Shown: piece after piece, positions 23,012-36,655 of the stretch | How positions within the stretch are numbered: the first letter of the stretch is position 1 | Layout: every line of letters starts with the position of its first letter | Origin: Alopecurus myosuroides | Lineage: Eukaryota; Streptophyta; Magnoliopsida; Poales; Poaceae | Length of the DNA stretch: 64,000 nt | Reading direction: 5' to 3' | NCBI GenBank assembly: GCA_028641055.1 | Contig: CM054062.1 | Location: 234,186,376-234,250,375, forward strand | Notes under the pieces: model-generated | Databases searched by the model: none | Seen by the model: only the letters and a program-made list of their open reading frames with translations | Told to the model about the DNA's origin: nothing | Made by a program: the position numbers and the translations under genes

Positions 23012-26000
23012 TCATATGCCTAGGCATCGAATGCCCATGCCTCTCGTGTGCGCCTCATGCTTAGGCTGTGGTAGCGCCTTTGTCAACGGATCTGCAATGT
23101 TTGCATCCGTGTGTACTTTGCATAACTTGATATCACCTTGTTCGACAAACTGGCGAATGAGGTGGTACCGCATGAGTATATGTTTGTTCTTCTGGTGTTG
23201 TCTAGGTTCCTTGGCCTGTGCGATAGCACCATTGTTGTCACAATATACGTCCAAAGGATTGGACGCGCCCTGAACCACACCAAGATCTATCAGGAGGTTC
23301 CTGATCCAAACAGCTTCCTTTGCCGCCTCTGAGGCAGCAATATACTCAGCCTCTGTTGTAGATGCAGACACCGTATCTTGCTTGGAACTCTTCCAGCTCA
23401 CAGCTCCTCCGTTCATTACGAACACGTATCCAGATTGCGAACGAGAATCATCTGAGTCGGTGAGATAACTCGCATCCGTGTAACCCTTTACACTGAATTC
23501 CTCATCACCTCCATAAACTAGGAACATTACCTTAGTATTTCTCAAATACTTAAGAATGTTTTTAACCGCTGCCCAGTGGGCTTTGCCAGGGTCAGCCTGG
23601 TATCTGCTCGTAACACTTAGAGCATAGGAAACATCTGGCCTAGTACAAATCATGGCATACATGATGGATCCGATTGCCGAAGCATACGGAATCACACTCA
23701 TCTGACTTCGCTCATCAGTCGTCGAAGGACACTGAGTCTTGCTAAGTTTTATACCATGGGACATCGGTAAGAATCCCTTCTTAGACTCTTCCATTTTGTA
23801 TTTCTTCAAAACCTTGTCCAGATAAGTACTCTGACTCAATCTAATGAGCCGCCTTGATCTATCTCTATAGATCCTGATTCCTAATATGTAAGTTGCCTCA
23901 CCCAAATCCTTCATTGAGAAACTCCTTTCCAATGACTCTTTGGTTTCTTGCAACATCATGACATCATTTCCAATCAGCAATATGTCATCCACATATAAGA
24001 TTAGAAAATTTACTTTGCTCCCACTAAACTTCTTGTATAAACAAGAATCATGATCGCTCTTGATGAAGCCAAACGATTTGACTACCTCATCAAAGCGAAT
24101 GTTCCAACTCCGAGATGCTTGCTTCAACCCATAAATGGATTTCTGAAGTTTGCATACCTTGTCAGCATTAGCTGGATCGACAAAACCTTCGGGCTGTATC
24201 ATATACACGTCCTCAGTTAAATTTCCATTAAGGAAAGCCGTCTTGACATCCATCTGCCATATCTCATAGTCGAAATAGGCTGCTATGGCTAACATGATCC
24301 GAATTGATTTAAGCATCGCTACGGGCGAGAAGGTCTTGTCGTAGTCAACTCCTTGAACTTATCGGAACCCCTTCACGACAAGTCGTGCTTTATAGACGGA
24401 AATATTTCCATCCATATCAATTTTCTTCTTAAAGACCCATTTGCACTCGACGGGTCTTGCACCGTCAGGCAGATAACCAAATTCCAAAGTTGGTTTTCAT
24501 CCATGGACTTTAACTCGGATCTCATGGCTCCAAGCCATGACTCGGAATCAGATCCCACCATCGCTTCCGAATAAGTTGCCGGCTCATTACTGTCTAACAG
24601 TAAAACATCTCGAGCACTCTGTAATCTGGCAGATCTCCGAGGTTGCTGTAACCGGTGTAGGTACCACGACCGGCTCAGCCTCCAAGGCCATTGCCGACTC
24701 GCCCCTAGCTGGTTCTTCTCGAATTTCTTCGAGTTGCACCGTGCTCCCACTGACTTCCCGACCGAGAAACTCTTTCTCAAGGAAGACACCATTCCGAGCG
24801 ACAAACACTTTGCCCTCTTCCCGGTTGTAGAAGTAGTACCCCAAGGTTTCCCTCGGATACCCCACGAAAATACACTTATCCGACTTGGGCGTGAGCTTGT
24901 CCGACTGAAGTCGCTTGACAAATACCTCACAACCCCAAATCTTAAGAAAAGACAAACTTAGCTTTTTACCAGTCCACATCTCATGTGGTGTCTTCTCTAC
25001 TGACTTTGATGGTACTCTGTTTAGTGTGAAAGCTGCAGTTTCTAGACAATAACCCCAAAATGATAAAGGTAGATCTGTCCGACTCATCATTGATCGTACC
25101 ATGTCCAACAAGGTCCGATTTCTCCGTTCCGATACACCGTTTCTCTGCGGTGTACCCGGCGGAGTGAGTTGAGGAACTATTCCGCAACTCTTTAGATGGT
25201 CATCAAACTCATGGCTCATGTACTCGCCCCCACGGTCCGACCGTAGAAACTTTATTTTCTTGCCGAGTTGATTTTGTACCTCACTCTGGAATTCCTTGAA
25301 CTTTTCAAAGGCTTCCGACTTGTGTTTCATTAAATAGATATATCCATACCTACTCAAATCATCAGTGAAGGTAATGAAGTACTCATAACCACCTCTAGCT
25401 ATCGTGCTCATTGGTCCACATACATCACTATGTATTAGTTCCAACAAGTCGGACTCCCTTTCACAACTCCTTGCAAAAGGTGTCTTGGTCATCTTTCCTA
25501 GTAGGCATGATTCGCATGTCTCGAATGACTCTAAGTCAAACGAAGTTAGAAGTCCATCATCATGGAGCTTCTTCATGCGCTTCCAACTTATATGACCAAG
25601 CCGACAGTGCCAAAAGTAAGTCATATTCAGATCATTTGGTTTCAACCTTTTAACATTTATGTTATAGACCGATTCACTATCAAGATTTAAAATAAATAAC
25701 CCGTTCTGAACGGGTGCAAAGCCATGAAACATGTCTTTCAAATATAAAGAACAACCATTATTCTTAATATTCGACTCATAACCTTGTCTCATCAAACATG
25801 AGGCGGAAATAATGTTTCGACTAAGCGCTGGAACATAATAACAATTATTTAGTTCCAATAAAAATCCTGAAGGTAAATGAAGTTGCATCGTGCCGACTTC
25901 CAACGCAGCGACTCTCGCCTTGTTGCCGACCCGAATGTCAACCTCTCCTCTTGCCACGCTCCTAGTTCTTACCAGTCCCTGCAACGAGTTGCATATGTGA

Positions 26001-26947
26001 ATAACTGATCCGGTATCATATACCCAAGAACTATTAGGCGCATCAGCAAGATAAATGTCTATAACATTGCACACAAGCGTACCTGAGTTGGAAGTCACAC
26101 CTCCACTCTTGGCTCTGTCAGCCAAATACTTGGTGCAGTTCCTCTTCCAGTGGCCATCCTGCTTGCAATAGAAGCAGTTGGCTCCGGCTGTAGGAGAAGG
26201 TTTAGTATTTGAGGGAGCACTCTGGACAGGGCCATGGGTGCTACCTCCTGACTTATCCTTCTTCTTCTTAGTCCAAGAACTCTTCTTGAACTTAGCCTTA
26301 TTCTGCACCATCAACACTTGACGGGTGCCTTTCTTGATATCAGCCTCTGCCGGTTTGAGCATCCCATGTAATTCAGTGATACTCTTATCCATACCATGCA
26401 TATGGTAGTTCGAGATGAACGGACCATACGCACTAGGAAGAGAGTTCAGAATTATATCAGTAGCGAACTCTTCGTTAATTGGGAAGCCCAGCTGATCCAA
26501 AGACTGTATGTAACCAATCATCTTGATTACATGCGGACTCAGTGGATCGCCGTTTTTCAGCTTACAGCCAAGCAAAGCTTGAGAGACTTGATACCTCTCA
26601 GTCTTTGCTTGAGCCTGGAACATACTTTTGAGGCTTTCGATCATATCGTAGGCCTGAACATTCTCGAACTGCTGCTGCAAGTTCGGTTCCATGTGTGCAA
26701 GCATAAGACAGCTAATTTCCGTAGACTCATCTCTAGTCTTACGGTAGGCATTTGTGACAGCGACAGTCGCATCATCATCAGGCTCTTCTGGAAGTGGAGT
26801 TTCTAGAACATGTTCTTTCTTGTCATGCTTGAGGACTATCCTCAGATTACGATACCAGTTGGTGAAATTAGTTCCATTAAGCTTATCTTTCTCTAGGATT
26901 GACCTCAACGCAAACGCGGACAACTGAGGAAGGTTGCTAGGTGCCAT
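23012..26947 (-). pseudogene. copia gag-pol, broken by two frameshifts and one stop
   Basis: ATG at 26947. Gag is followed by a CCHC knuckle (CFYCKQDGHWKRNC, residues 258-271), protease VYDTGS (Asp311), the pre-integrase HCRLGH box and a DDE core (HSDVCGP, FLRSDRGGEY, RNGVSERRNR). Then RT (AFLNGNL, YVDDILL) and RNase H (VYCDNNGA to ADPLTKALP), ending at 23012. The frame shifts near 24650, shifts back near 24474 where one base looks missing, and meets TAA at 24361-24359, where a Gln codon (CAA) is expected. Gag-protease-integrase reads through intact for 786 codons, so decay is limited to the linker and RT start. It sits beside the PPT with no extra ORF. Confidence 0.9.
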
Positions 26948-26977
26948 TGATCTACAACAGAAAATACGCAAAAACAC

Positions 26978-28187
26978 TTAAGACATGTATTCATAAAAGA
27001 GCAGGCATATTAAACGTTTTAATACTTATGCTCCCACTAGAACCAACATCCCTCCGATGGTTGCTAAGTGATTTAAGACCCTAAATAAGCAAGCCGACTA
27101 GTGAGCTTTAGCATCACTGCTAGCCGTCAAGTGATCTAGGTAGGCAACACCTTGCCAATCGTATCCCTATACGACTCCTGTTAGTTGGGTGGCATCACAT
27201 GCCCCGGCTCCCAACCTTCCTCGCCCCGAGCCCCACAACCGTTGTGATGGACTCGTCTAGATTACCAAGTGCTTCTGCTTGTAAGAGTCCGACTCAAACC
27301 CACCTAACCGGAAAGAATTGGTAGCACCTCAATTTTATGAGCCCACTACCGACTTGTGATGGTGCAGCACTGGCGGGGCGACCGACTAGACCTTCTTTGA
27401 GGGATTAAAGAATCTACCAACTATCTAAATAGAGGTAAATAGAGACATAACAATAACACAAATAAAGCAATTATAATGTGAAATGGTATGGCTCTCTTCA
27501 TGGTGATCTCCATCTCCACGAAGCTTGTAAGTCGACTCGTGCCAACTCTTGTCACGCGCCATCTTACTCCATGTAGCCGACTTGTACATCGACTTGCATG
27601 CCACCGGGTTCTCCAACAAGCTACACTAGGTAGTAAATGAAAATTTACATAGAGAATCTGACACGCAGGACGGTATACAGTAAAAATGACAGCACCTAGG
27701 CTCCAGACGGCTGACATAAATATGATACGCAGATCATGTATGGATTACACACATCACATGCAGATAAGCCATACCATTCACAACTTCCTGCAAAAACAAG
27801 TTATGCATAGATACGATATCTGCTGGCGTTGTGAAACTCGCAACGACATCTAAGGCGCTATGACAGGGCGAAGCCGGCGGTCACCGCAACTGATCCGTAT
27901 TCCGATTCGACCAAACCCTTTGATCTTCGATCACCGCAACTGTATTTATGTGTCACGGTATACCCCGATGGCGGAAACCGACCGGCAGGGGTAAGTTGTT
28001 CCACAACCTTAGCAGTATGATCACGGAAACCAGATCATCCATTAACCCCGAGTACGACTGATCCAATCAACCTTGTACAAAACCGATCTATCTCATAGAC
28101 CGACCACCAAAACAGCAATTAGATCACATCTAACGCTAACTACATATCACATATGTACGGATCTCGGGCCTAATACCATAAGCTACC
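26978..28187 (-). other. Untranslated leader of copia element
   Basis: 1.2 kb between primer site and gag ATG. No supported coding frame; long leaders are usual in BARE/Angela-like elements. Confidence 0.7.
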
Positions 28188-28199
28188 GCTCTGATACCA
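28188..28199 (-). other. Primer binding site, initiator tRNA-Met
   Basis: The minus strand reads TGGTATCAGAGC, one base inside the 5' LTR. It complements the initiator tRNA-Met 3' end. Confidence 0.9.
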
Positions 28200-28200
28200 C

Positions 28201-29530
28201 TGTTGAAACGCGTAGAGATAAACAAAAACTTTTCCTACGCGATGCTGCCAAGATCTAGCCGAGGTAGAAGGCCACGATGATTACCACTAGACGCGTGGTT
28301 GCGGATTATCGATGAAGCGCGTAGGGGCAGTGCAGTCCCACGATCCGGCCCGGCCAATCCAATCCCTCGAACGTCGAAGTGGTGAACGTACAACACCTCT
28401 GCCGGTATCCACACGTACGAGGAGGAGCTCCGACGGCAGACTGCTAGGTCTGGTGCGACGGCTGGACTGAGTGGGGTTAGGGTTCCCAACACATGGGAGA
28501 GTGGACTAACGTGCCCGCTGGGCAACCTGCGCCCCTCTTTATATAGCGTATGGTAATGGGCTGCACAACACTTGTGGCCCATTCCCTCTGTGAGTCCGAC
28601 TCACTAACTCAGTCCATTTCCGGTTCGGGTCCAACCCAACCAATACTTGCTCCCGCTCTTAAGTGTGCGACCCTGCAGGCTCATGGTGACTTGGACATGA
28701 TTGGAGTCCAACTCCCAATCGATCAATCGGTAGCGGCTCCTAGCAGAACGTGCCGACTCCCAAGTACCATTGAGTCATGACGACATACCTTTCAATGTGA
28801 TATTCATCTTAGTCCCTTTTGCCTCACGATATACCTTGTCGAGCTATAGGCGATTTATCGTCATCCCTTGAATAGCTCAACTCTCTTCTCGATCTGTGAC
28901 ATGTGATTCCTCTGACTAACTCTTAGTCAACCGACACAGTTAACACTTAACTGAGTCGCGCATGGCCATGCTTCCTGAATCATATCACTCGAGAGGGCCC
29001 AGAGAATATCTCTCCATTCGGAGGGGCAAAATCCCATCTTGATTATCCACATCACGCAGGTTGCTTCTCATTCGACCCGTACTCTGCCTTTATAGTTGCC
29101 TTGTCACAGAACAACGTTTGACAGAACCTAAGTCGGTGATCCACAACTCGGATTGTGCGACAACCTCAGGTCTAAGGATTACATTGATTGAGACATGCAA
29201 ATGACGACTTGATCGTTGCATCTCAATGTGGGTCAGTCCGACTTGCTAAACTCTTTAGCCAAGTCCGTGATCGTTGGAATGGCATCACCATGCCCATGAC
29301 AAGTGGAACCATGTCATCAGCCAACACTCACATTAGTCTAGGGTGTATGTCCAGCACAACCTAAATGACCAAGGACAATCTAGTATGAACAACATGAATA
29401 CATAGTCCCACAATCGAATCACATATTCAATGACATGTATCAGATGTTCAAAACAAGGACAACTTAATAACTTTATGAATACATTGGGAATTACATCATC
29501 TATGATTGCCTCTAGGGCATATTCCCAACA
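28201..29530 (-). repeat. 5' (right) LTR of copia element
   Basis: 1330 bp, TGTTG...CAACA. The minus-strand TATA box (TATATAAA, 28538-28545) would drive the genomic RNA. Confidence 0.9.
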
Positions 29531-29535
29531 GGAAC

Positions 29536-32500
29536 GACTTCCACTGTGACACTCGATGTCCGGAGAGAAATTTCATGAACTTCGTCTTACTCTACGTTTT
29601 CTCTCACTTATACCCTTGGAAAGATATGACTTCTTGAGCAAGGTGTGTTCGAACAACCAATTGCCTTCTTGAGAAAGATGTATCCAGTTAATACCAGATA
29701 TTCTACAAAGATGAATTTATCCGCTTTAAGTTCAAACACATCAAAAACCCAAATTACGTAAACGACAATCTAGGATAAATGACATGCCATAACTCATATG
29801 GTATTGTTTCCACGGATTTAGATGGTTTTCCTATTGTCTAAAGTGAATGTTTTGATTCTAACATATAAATCAAATGATAATAATTCGACAAGAGATATTT
29901 ATCGACCACACAATATCCAATGGATTATGGTCACAATGTGCAAACACACCATAGTACCGTGGTGCACTATGCAACGTAATTTGTGAACCCCTATTCACAA
30001 GTCCTCTGATGATATACCAAAACTCATATCTCAAATCAGTGTATCCTCGATCAACATCGTAGGAAATTGATTTTCTTGTTAAGTCTACTTCACTGCGAAC
30101 TTGTTTGAACTCATCAAACTCTTCAGACCAGCGTTTCATTAAGTGGATATACAAATATCAACCCAAATCATCGTTGAAGTTTTACGAAATAATGATTTCC
30201 ACTACTCGGTTGAAGTACTCATAGATCTTACACACATCAACATGTATGTTTCTTAATAAGTTAAAATCCCGTTTCCCAAACGGAGTCTTTAGTTATCTTT
30301 GTTCATGAAGAACAATTTGCATGTGTCAAAAGATTAAATCTAATGACTCAAAGGTCCAAGAGGGTGGAGCCTCTTCACGCATATAACATTGACTTGACTT
30401 TAACAACACCGCCACATGAATGTGGTGTCATTACTAAGTTTATGTCTTTGGCATTAATGTTATGAATGCAGGAACTACTACCGAGAATAAGAACAATCCT
30501 TTCATAACCAGTGTATGATCATTAATAGATATCACTCATAGCTATAGGACAACGATTTGTCCTAACACATATGAATAATTGTCTCACTTGTGGCAAGATA
30601 CACTTATAATGATCATGCTAACATGTGATTATTAAATGTCTTATTTAAATGGTAGATATATAGGGAGAGTGTTAATGATCATCACAATATCTTAATTGCC
30701 ATATCGACGCACATCGTCTCCTCATCTTTCCAAGCCACCCAAGCAGAAAATCTTGTTTTCATAAAACATGACTAGTATCATAACTTAGTCACTGCAATGA
30801 GAATTGGTTTAGGTAATTCATAACACATATATCACATATACCATCATCTTTCATGACTTCTCGGTAATCTATTTCATTTTCTTCGGTTTCTCAACACAAC
30901 CAAAAATTCATGAAAGTGAACAATTAGCCTTACATGATATAGTCCATGACAAATTATCTGCAACTAGGGTGGGCGGCAATAACAACACCCCATCATAAGA
31001 AAAATTTCATGTCGTCCAGTAATTAGACTCAACATGGAGTTTCAGTGTCATCAACCATAACTACCACGTGTTCTGAGTATTCTCCTCCATTTTGCTTGAT
31101 AAGAAAACCTGACTTACGGTGCATATAGAGCATTAAGCTCAGCGATATCATAGCATACTGGACTATGATGAAATTACATGCACAAACTTAATAATCAAAA
31201 TATCTCTTTGTTAGCAGAATATGTGAGTTTATTTTCCAAATTATCCACACGAACTTGATAATCAAGTTATCTCATCGTTAACGGAATCTCCAGACTTATC
31301 TCTTAATGAGTTTTATATCATATAGAGCTAACATGTTGAACATGGAGTATCCTCAATCTATGGTATAAAACAATGAAGTTGGAACCACCTTTTAAGTTTC
31401 CCAGTCACAGGAATTCGTCTACGTTTAAGAGGGCTACAGAACAGGGTTTTTTCTACAAAGGTTTTGCAAAGACATTTAAGACCATGTTCAAAGTACTGGC
31501 TCCATGTTTTTAAATATATGACACACACACACATATATAACATAAACTCCCACTTAAACGAACATGCCTCACTTTGTTTAGTGATAACACGATCCCCATC
31601 CACCACACCTCCCCCGATCGTCACGGCCATTGGTGTAGCTTCAGAGGTAGACAAAACATGTAAGTTGCATCGTCCATGCAACTTGTGCTCGAACTTTCGG
31701 TCTTCTGTGTTACGAGGCCATATATATACATGCTAGGCTTGCCAACTTAACCTGAGTGTATCTGTCTATGCATAATATGGCTTACACCCAACATATGCGA
31801 ACCCAGAAGAAATCACCCGATCGTCATGGCCCACTTTTCTACTGCAGACTTTCTTGTCAGTGCCACACTAAGGGAGAACACTTACTTTGGAATTAATACA
31901 AGGATCATCCTATATAGCTACCTCCATAAATATCATAATATATTATGAGACATCTAGATGCATATAATATCCACACAATAACATCAAATGAAAGAGTGTA
32001 AATTGAAATGATATGGTCGTCGTACCTTGATCTCCATCATGCGCTCCGGAACAGCACCAGGTCCTCGATGCCTCCACATGAAAAGGTTAGCTCGAACAGT
32101 TCATAAGCTCACCTTTAACAAATCATATCCTTTGCTCCTTGCAACATAAAGTTAGACGCATCTACTTTATCTTTATGCAAGTTTTACATGGCTCATGGGG
32201 CTGTCGGGAAAGATCCATTTCGTACATACAAACCAGCACCCATAACACTGATCAATTGTTTGTTACATATCCCTTTCGGGTCTCCCATTGTAAATTTCAT
32301 GACATCTATTGTAAGAGAAACTGACACCCTCATAGCTGCATATGTGGTACAAGCCACATGTCGGTTGCAGTGCATGTCTCGCGTATGGAGTATACATAAG
32401 GTTGGCTTCAGGCCGCTATCATCAAACAATGCCAACATCATGAACAAGTACACGCGAGGAGGTAACAACTATAATATTTATGCCCTCAATCAACATAAGT

Positions 32501-32546
32501 TCTAGCCGTACTTCTATATCTACGCATAGTCTGGCTCTGATACCAC
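29536..32546 (-). pseudogene. Decayed copia integrase, protease and gag of the old element
   Basis: Old copia interior right of the younger copia. Around 29870-30154 the minus strand still reads YIHLMKRWSEEFDEFKQVRSEV, matching the integrase segment YIYLMKHKSEAFEKFKEFQSEV of the younger copy; the rest is too mutated to translate. A small AC/AT microsatellite lies at about 31521-31540. The primer-site complement GCTCTGATACCA is at 32534-32545. Confidence 0.72.
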
Positions 32547-32845
32547 TGAAGGGGTTTCGTAGTACAAAACAAAAAATTTCCTAACAACGATAACCAAAAC
32601 TAGCTAGAATCTATTACTATGCAGATATAGAGTAACATAGAAGGACCAGTGATCAAACCCTTGAAGACTGAAAGCGGGGATTACCCTCCCGTACAAGGGT
32701 TGATGATGAAGATGGCGAAGCTGATGTGAAGGCTGAGTGGTCGGACCGCGACGAATGCCACAACTCGCTACACCTCGTGAGATTACACACATACAGTGTA
32801 GAAGACGACTCCCGGTCTCCAGCCCAACAAAGGTTGCGGAAGCAG
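32547..32845 (-). repeat. 5' (right) LTR of old copia element, segment 1
   Basis: Matches 11452-11750 of the left LTR and is cut by the solo LTR at 32846. Confidence 0.78.
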
Positions 32846-35800
32846 TGTCAAACCCCGGACCCAGAGATATACAAACTGTCATGTGCTCCTAGCAATGGAC
32901 TCACAAGGGCTTCAGGGTTACCAGCCCCGGCCGCAACAAACAACGACAGGAAGACCGGATTCATCGGCACGTAGTCCGGATCCCCGGTCTACTACTCCTT
33001 GTGTCCATGCTAGTCATAACCAGATATGTATACCCAAGCATCCATGAGTCGGATGAAACTGAAGGAACGGGACCAAAGTTATACAGAGCTGCTATGTGTC
33101 CAGAAAGTGCAACAACAATCGAGGGTTACTGGGGTTACCTCGCCCCAGGCCGAATCACATCGGCAGGCGGGCTCAGACATGGATCATCGGCTCCACAACC
33201 CCTCGACTGCGACAACTACGCAGGCATAGCCAAAACTGTATAACAACGGGCTCGAAACAACAACCGATCAAAGCAGCACTCTAGACATGAAAGTTGTATT
33301 AAACATGTGTTACTAGAGTATAGCTTACAAGCAGAGGTCACACGACCCAAGATTACATCAGACAACGGAAGGCAAATTATGTTGCTAACCAACAAGAACC
33401 AAAAAGGCCTAAGAGGCCGCAACATATGGCGACATCCCAACCCATAGATTCCAGGCTGCTACCTGGGAACCCCAAACTACTCGTCGATGTCCACGTTGAA
33501 ACACCACCGAACTGAGGAACTCCACCTGAACCAAGTTGAAGCAAACATGAGTACGGGAGGTACTCAACAAGACTTATTTAACCTATTATATATCTGCTTC
33601 TTTTAGAAATAGTTTTGAAGGTTATTTTGCGTAAAGCCATCTTTGTTTTCCAAGTTGAGGAAGGAATAGCATGTCTCATAGAGTATTTTGAAAACAGATG
33701 AGAAAGCTACTCAACTACTGATATCATCATCTTTTTTTATTCCACCAAGTCCTTCTCATCCCCACCCTATCTCATGCTACAAGGTAACCCCTCTTGGCAT
33801 CTCTGAGCAGGCATCCTTCATTCGTGGTCAGAAAGTTTTAGTCATTCCGTTTAAGTTATCTATGATTACAGAATTCGTCACCAAGTCATCTTTAACCGCA
33901 GTCACGACTTTTCGAAAAGATTTAACCCTGCAGGGGTGTACAACTTTACCCACACGTACCAACCGACTCTTAGTGCCACATGATTAGCACTATCCCGGGA
34001 AGTGTCGAAAGAGGGTAGTCGATTCCCATCCTTTACCTTGTCGAACCATATCCACGAGTCAACCCAAACAGGGCCACCCCGTCAACAGGGAGTTGGCCAC
34101 CTCCTGACGGCACCTGTTCTGTGAGTCGGGATCAAGATCCGTGTACGTCCATCACTTGTCCCGGTCACGACCTAGTTTTCTCCAAAACATTTTCGACACA
34201 CACGCAGATGGAAATCTCAAACTACGTGGCTCATGGATAAGGTTAAACAAGTTAGTTAGCAGGGCGGGGTTCATCGGCCCACGTGTGGCTGTACGATCAG
34301 TCTTGACTCGAAGGCGAGAACTCGATCCTAGGGGCATGAACAGGACAAAACGCCACAACCCATTGTGGCCTCACATCCATGCCGTGATTATTCAGGTTAT
34401 CAAAGATAATTCAAATGATAACAGCATGACATAATAGATTCACGCGTTGACCAGATTCATCAACCGAATGGATCAGATCACAACTAGGCATGGCTAAGCA
34501 AGACTCACAGGGTTTAGCGGAGCGCGCGCAAACAAACCTATAGCTGCTAGGAGCAGTGGATCAGGATATCTAGGTTATGCAGTATATAGGAGAACTCTAT
34601 CTACTGACATCAAATAGTTTGTAATCGAATGCAAAGTACGAGATTCAAAACGCGTTGAAACTATATATGAGCAGATAAGAGGTTATGCTTGCCTTGGTTA
34701 TAAGAAAACCAATAGAAATATCTTCTCGGGTAAGTGGTTGACTTGTCGGTTAAGATCAAGTATTCACCATTAGACTGCTGGCCTTCTCTTCGGAGTCACG
34801 TTCTACCGAGGGGAAACAAACACCGAAAAGAAGAATAACAATCAACACATGGCATTGTTTCAATGCGCAATATGTATGCATGAGCAAGTTAATGCACTCA
34901 AATAAAGCTATAGACATGAAGATAGGGTTGCTAGGGTCCGTATGTCAGTTATGAAGTTTCACTGAAATTAATCCGAAATAGGTCCCGTAGGGAAATTCGG
35001 GTGATTATGAAAGTGAGTACAATTTAAAGTGCTCAAATGGATTTGCAAACATCATAAACAGATTCCATTTATCATTTTGAGAAATTTGGTATATAACTTT
35101 TAATTTTCTGATTTTAGTGATTAAAAACTTATTTTCTATTTTAAAAAGAATTAACAACATTAAATAAAAGCCATTTTTCAACTTTCTCAAACATGTGTGA
35201 AAATGACATTTTTGGGTAGAGAATATTTTTATGATCATTTTGGTACCTCACTTTTATTTTTCTGAGATATAAAACAAAAGTTATTAAGATATCAATTTTA
35301 TTCCTTTTTCTGGAATTTAATGGAATTTCTAAAAAGGGGACTATGACATCATCACGTCGTCACTGTGATATCACCCTCTTCTGAACCTTAGATATGAACT
35401 CCAAATTCGATCAAATTCGTGTGCCATTCGGAAATGAAGTTGTACCACGAGAGCGAGGAGGGTATGGGGAGTTGAGGGGTGGTGGAGGAAGACCATTTGG
35501 TCGCCGGAAAATCTTGCCGGCGACGAGGAACCGCGGCGGCCGGTGGTGGTGCACGGCACCGGGGCGGTACAGAGGGTTAGGGAGAAGATGGAGGGCATGG
35601 GGAGGACGGCAACCTCACCGTGAGCACGTAGGAGGGGTCGAGGAGGCCGGAGGGAGGTCGAGGGCGCCGGAATCATGCTCTGCGGCCGCGGACGGAGCCG
35701 GTGACGACGCGGATGGCGGCGTCCGTACAGGCCATCCTGGCTCGATTCATTTCACAGGGAGGTGGAGGAGGTCGAGGCCATCCTCCTGGTACTCTCGGTG

Positions 35801-36385
35801 TAGCTCGGAGGGCTCCAAGGCAGCGGCGATTCGCGACGGCCGGTCGGCTCAGTAGGGCTAGGGTTTGCACCGGGACAAGGGATACAGATAGCAGGAGGGA
35901 GCTGCGAGTGGGAGAAGCGTGAGAGGAGCAGCGAGGTGTCTCTCCCGGGCCTTATCCGTGCGAAGGAGGGAAGCAGGAGGTGGCATTCGGCGGGGGCGGT
36001 GGTGCCACGCAGCTGCTCCTACTGGCAGAGGTTGAAGATGACCAGTTTTTACAAACCCCCTGGAACTTTGAGAAAAACACAAAGAGGTCCTTTTCCATTA
36101 AAAAACAAAACAGAAACCATTGATTTGAGGGCCTTTTTGCAAACATAAAAATTGGCAAAAATACTTTTTGGAAACCTTACAAAAGTTCCAACCTCACCAT
36201 GTTTTGCTTTGGTGAAATTGAATTATTTTCCAGTTCAAAATTTTGAAAACCACATTAAGTAGTATTTGTGGTATTTTCTCAAAACCATTTAAATTGGTTC
36301 AAACATGATTAAATTTTTGTTTCATGCATGTATGATATGAACACAACATCACACTCCCTAATTTAGCAAAATTTAGGATGTTGCA
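32846..36385 (-). mobile_element. Solo LTR of a gypsy element related to the chromodomain family (3.54 kb)
   Basis: TGTCAAACCCCGG...GGATGTTGCA edges mirror TGTCGCACCCGG...GAATGTTACA of the 37220 element in the same orientation. Shared blocks include CACCAAGTCATC..TAACCGC and AAGATTTAACCCTGCAGGG (33880-33935 against 38156-38215). No primer site, gag or pol is present. The flanks (AGCAG, AAGAC) are not a duplication, and relative to the sibling copia LTR about a dozen bases are missing at the junction. It ends its minus-strand coding-like tail with VDIDE then stop (about 33480). Confidence 0.72.
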
Positions 36386-36655
36386 AAGACTAATAGCACG
36401 GCAGTGTGCTTATATTAGAGAAATTTTGACTCCTAGCACAACTCCAAAGGGAACCATGTTCAGAGAAGAAAGAAAAGAGAGAGAGTTGAACTGGTGGGAA
36501 ATGGGGAGGGGTGCCCTTCTTTATAAAGTGGGAAGGGGTAGCCTTTCCCCTTAGCCATCCATGTGGGACTAATTCCACATGGTTGGCCGGCCAAGGAGGG
36601 TGCAGGCACACCCTCCACCTGGCCCCAAGTGACCCATATAGGCTCCCCTCCTTTT
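36386..36655 (-). repeat. 5' (right) LTR of old copia element, segment 2
   Basis: Resumes at AAGACTAATAGC (matching 11762 on) and runs to CTCCCTCCTTTT, where the Angela/BARE-type LTR begins. It contains the palindromic CTTTATAAAG box at 36519-36528. Confidence 0.78.

Larger units (their letters stand above)
21647..29530 (-). mobile_element. Ty1/copia retrotransposon, Angela/BARE-like (TSD GGAAC)
   Basis: Complete structure: two 1330-bp LTRs (21647-22976 and 28201-29530), TSD GGAAC at 21642-21646 and 29531-29535, Met-initiator primer site 28188-28199, PPT complement GTCTCCCACTTG at 22977. The gag-pol order is gag, protease, integrase, RT, RNase H. The LTR head (TGTTGGGAATATGCCCTAGGGGCAAT on the minus strand) marks it as Angela/BARE-like. 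LTR copies differ by roughly one to two percent. Confidence 0.92.
11452..36655 (-). mobile_element. Old decayed Ty1/copia element, host of nested insertions
   Basis: Left LTR 11452-12924 and right LTR from 32547 share TGAAGGGG heads (TA in the left copy), the AAACAAAAA.TTTCCTAACAACGATAACC stretch and ACTCC.AGCACAACTCCAAAGGGAACC. The minus-strand PPT rc(GTCCCCCACTTG) abuts the left LTR and a Met-initiator primer site abuts the right LTR. Internal pieces 12925-13916, 20834-21646 and 29536-32546 are antisense copia pol and gag, heavily mutated. The LTRs are visibly more divergent than those of any element nested inside, so this is the oldest layer. Confidence 0.82.

Noticed and set aside
31521..31540. 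AC/AT microsatellite as a functional site
   Set aside because: Short simple repeat in decayed copia DNA with no structure around it.
35394..36158. 153-codon and smaller frames in the GC-rich part of the solo LTR
   Set aside because: This is the GC-rich leader of a gypsy LTR; low-complexity Gly/Arg translation, no counterpart in related LTRs.
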